Of a DNA stretch of 64,000 bases, positions 63,708 through 64,000 are shown piece after piece (position 1 is the first letter of the stretch; each line of letters opens with the position of its first letter). The position numbers and the translations under genes were made by a program. Under the pieces are notes generated by a model. It ran no database searches. It worked only from the letters and a program-made list of their open reading frames with translations, and was not told the DNA's origin. The DNA comes from Mesostigma viride. Taxonomy: Eukaryota > Streptophyta > Mesostigmatophyceae > Mesostigmatales > Mesostigmataceae. Where the stretch lies: NCBI GenBank assembly GCA_009746045.1, contig RPFO01000667.1:7507546-7571545 (forward strand), written 5' to 3'.

Positions 63708-64000
63708 GTGAGCAAGAATAGAGTCACGTCATGCATGGCCGCCAGTGTCCTAGAATATTCAATCACCCCGAGTCCCAATAGCGCAAAAGCACTGCCCCCG
63801 TGAGCCAACTCCCCCAGGATTAACATCGGGTGAATCAGCACGCAAGCATCTGCATGGGCCATGCCACCTTGACTTTGTATTTTGAAGACCTAAGATGGCA
63901 TTAGCATATACATAGTTTCTGCAACGACCATGGGCATGCGTTGCTTGCTATCCCTCTGTCTCTAGGCATGCTGCTTCCAAGCCCATCGCACAACTAGTAA
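63708..64000. other. probable intron or upstream part of the LRR gene
   Basis: A 60-codon minus-strand ORF at 63,680-63,862 overlaps the exon's acceptor region in another frame; I see no motif in it. Confidence 0.35.

Noticed and set aside
1-64000. tRNA and rRNA genes
   Set aside because: I found no convincing B-box with cloverleaf, and no rRNA-like blocks.

Overview
The window looks like nuclear DNA of a eukaryotic microalga, most likely a chlorophyte green alga. The grounds are spliced genes with GT-AG introns, an extracellular protein with a plant-type root-cap domain, GC-rich low-complexity coding, split-direct-repeat elements like those known from Volvox, and many families of retrotransposons. 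No rRNA, tRNA, CRISPR array or prokaryotic operon was seen. The taxon assignment is an inference; the element structures below are read directly from repeats and reading frames.

Layout. 1-2.27 kb: 3' part of a GC-rich host gene with a TBC-like C-terminus. 2.4-9.9 kb: a tandem duplication, two copies of an ORF1-only LINE-like element, and a decayed copy of an APE-type LINE with a (TTAA)n tail. 9.95-11.95 kb and 13.13-15.10 kb: two related 2-kb elements with split direct repeats in the order A-linker-BA-body-B, the DIRS/PAT (Kangaroo-like) signature, neither with a visible enzyme gene. 12.5-30.7 kb, minus strand: one modular extracellular gene, probably now a pseudogene. Its parts, in coding order, are RTX-type Gly-Asp repeats, a Cys-rich exon, a conserved secreted-protein module, a second set of all three, and a C-terminal root-cap domain. 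An 8.1-kb DNA element with near-perfect terminal inverted repeats (20,091-28,205) sits inside one of its exons, and the reading frame resumes exactly on the other side. That element carries coding sequence on both strands, large palindromes and four tandem-repeat arrays, but no transposase that I can recognise.

30.7-43.2 kb is almost gene-free. It contains an identical 217-bp repeat pair 10 kb apart, a degenerate tandem array that grades into about 1.1 kb of G-tracts, and a young gag-only Copia-type element (38,273-41,143; equal 786-bp LTRs, 5-bp target duplication, PBS and PPT all visible). 43.3-44.9 kb holds a broken Copia gag-protease on the minus strand. 45.3-53.4 kb is a nest of APE-type LINE copies, some inserted into each other at the same internal site. 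53.5-58.1 kb is a 4.6-kb LINE of the restriction-like-endonuclease type with a RING-H2 finger, bounded by a 16-bp target duplication. 58.8-60.2 kb is an unrecognised minus-strand ORF with a Cys-rich N-terminus and a minisatellite. 60.6-62.5 kb holds two more LINE fragments, and 63.3-63.7 kb is an exon of a leucine-rich-repeat protein.

The window is therefore mostly a record of transposable elements feeding on a few host genes. The two most unusual objects are the 8.1-kb TIR element and the paired split-direct-repeat elements. Exon boundaries are placed by eye and may be off by a few bases. Several frameshifts lie in homopolymer runs and could be assembly errors.
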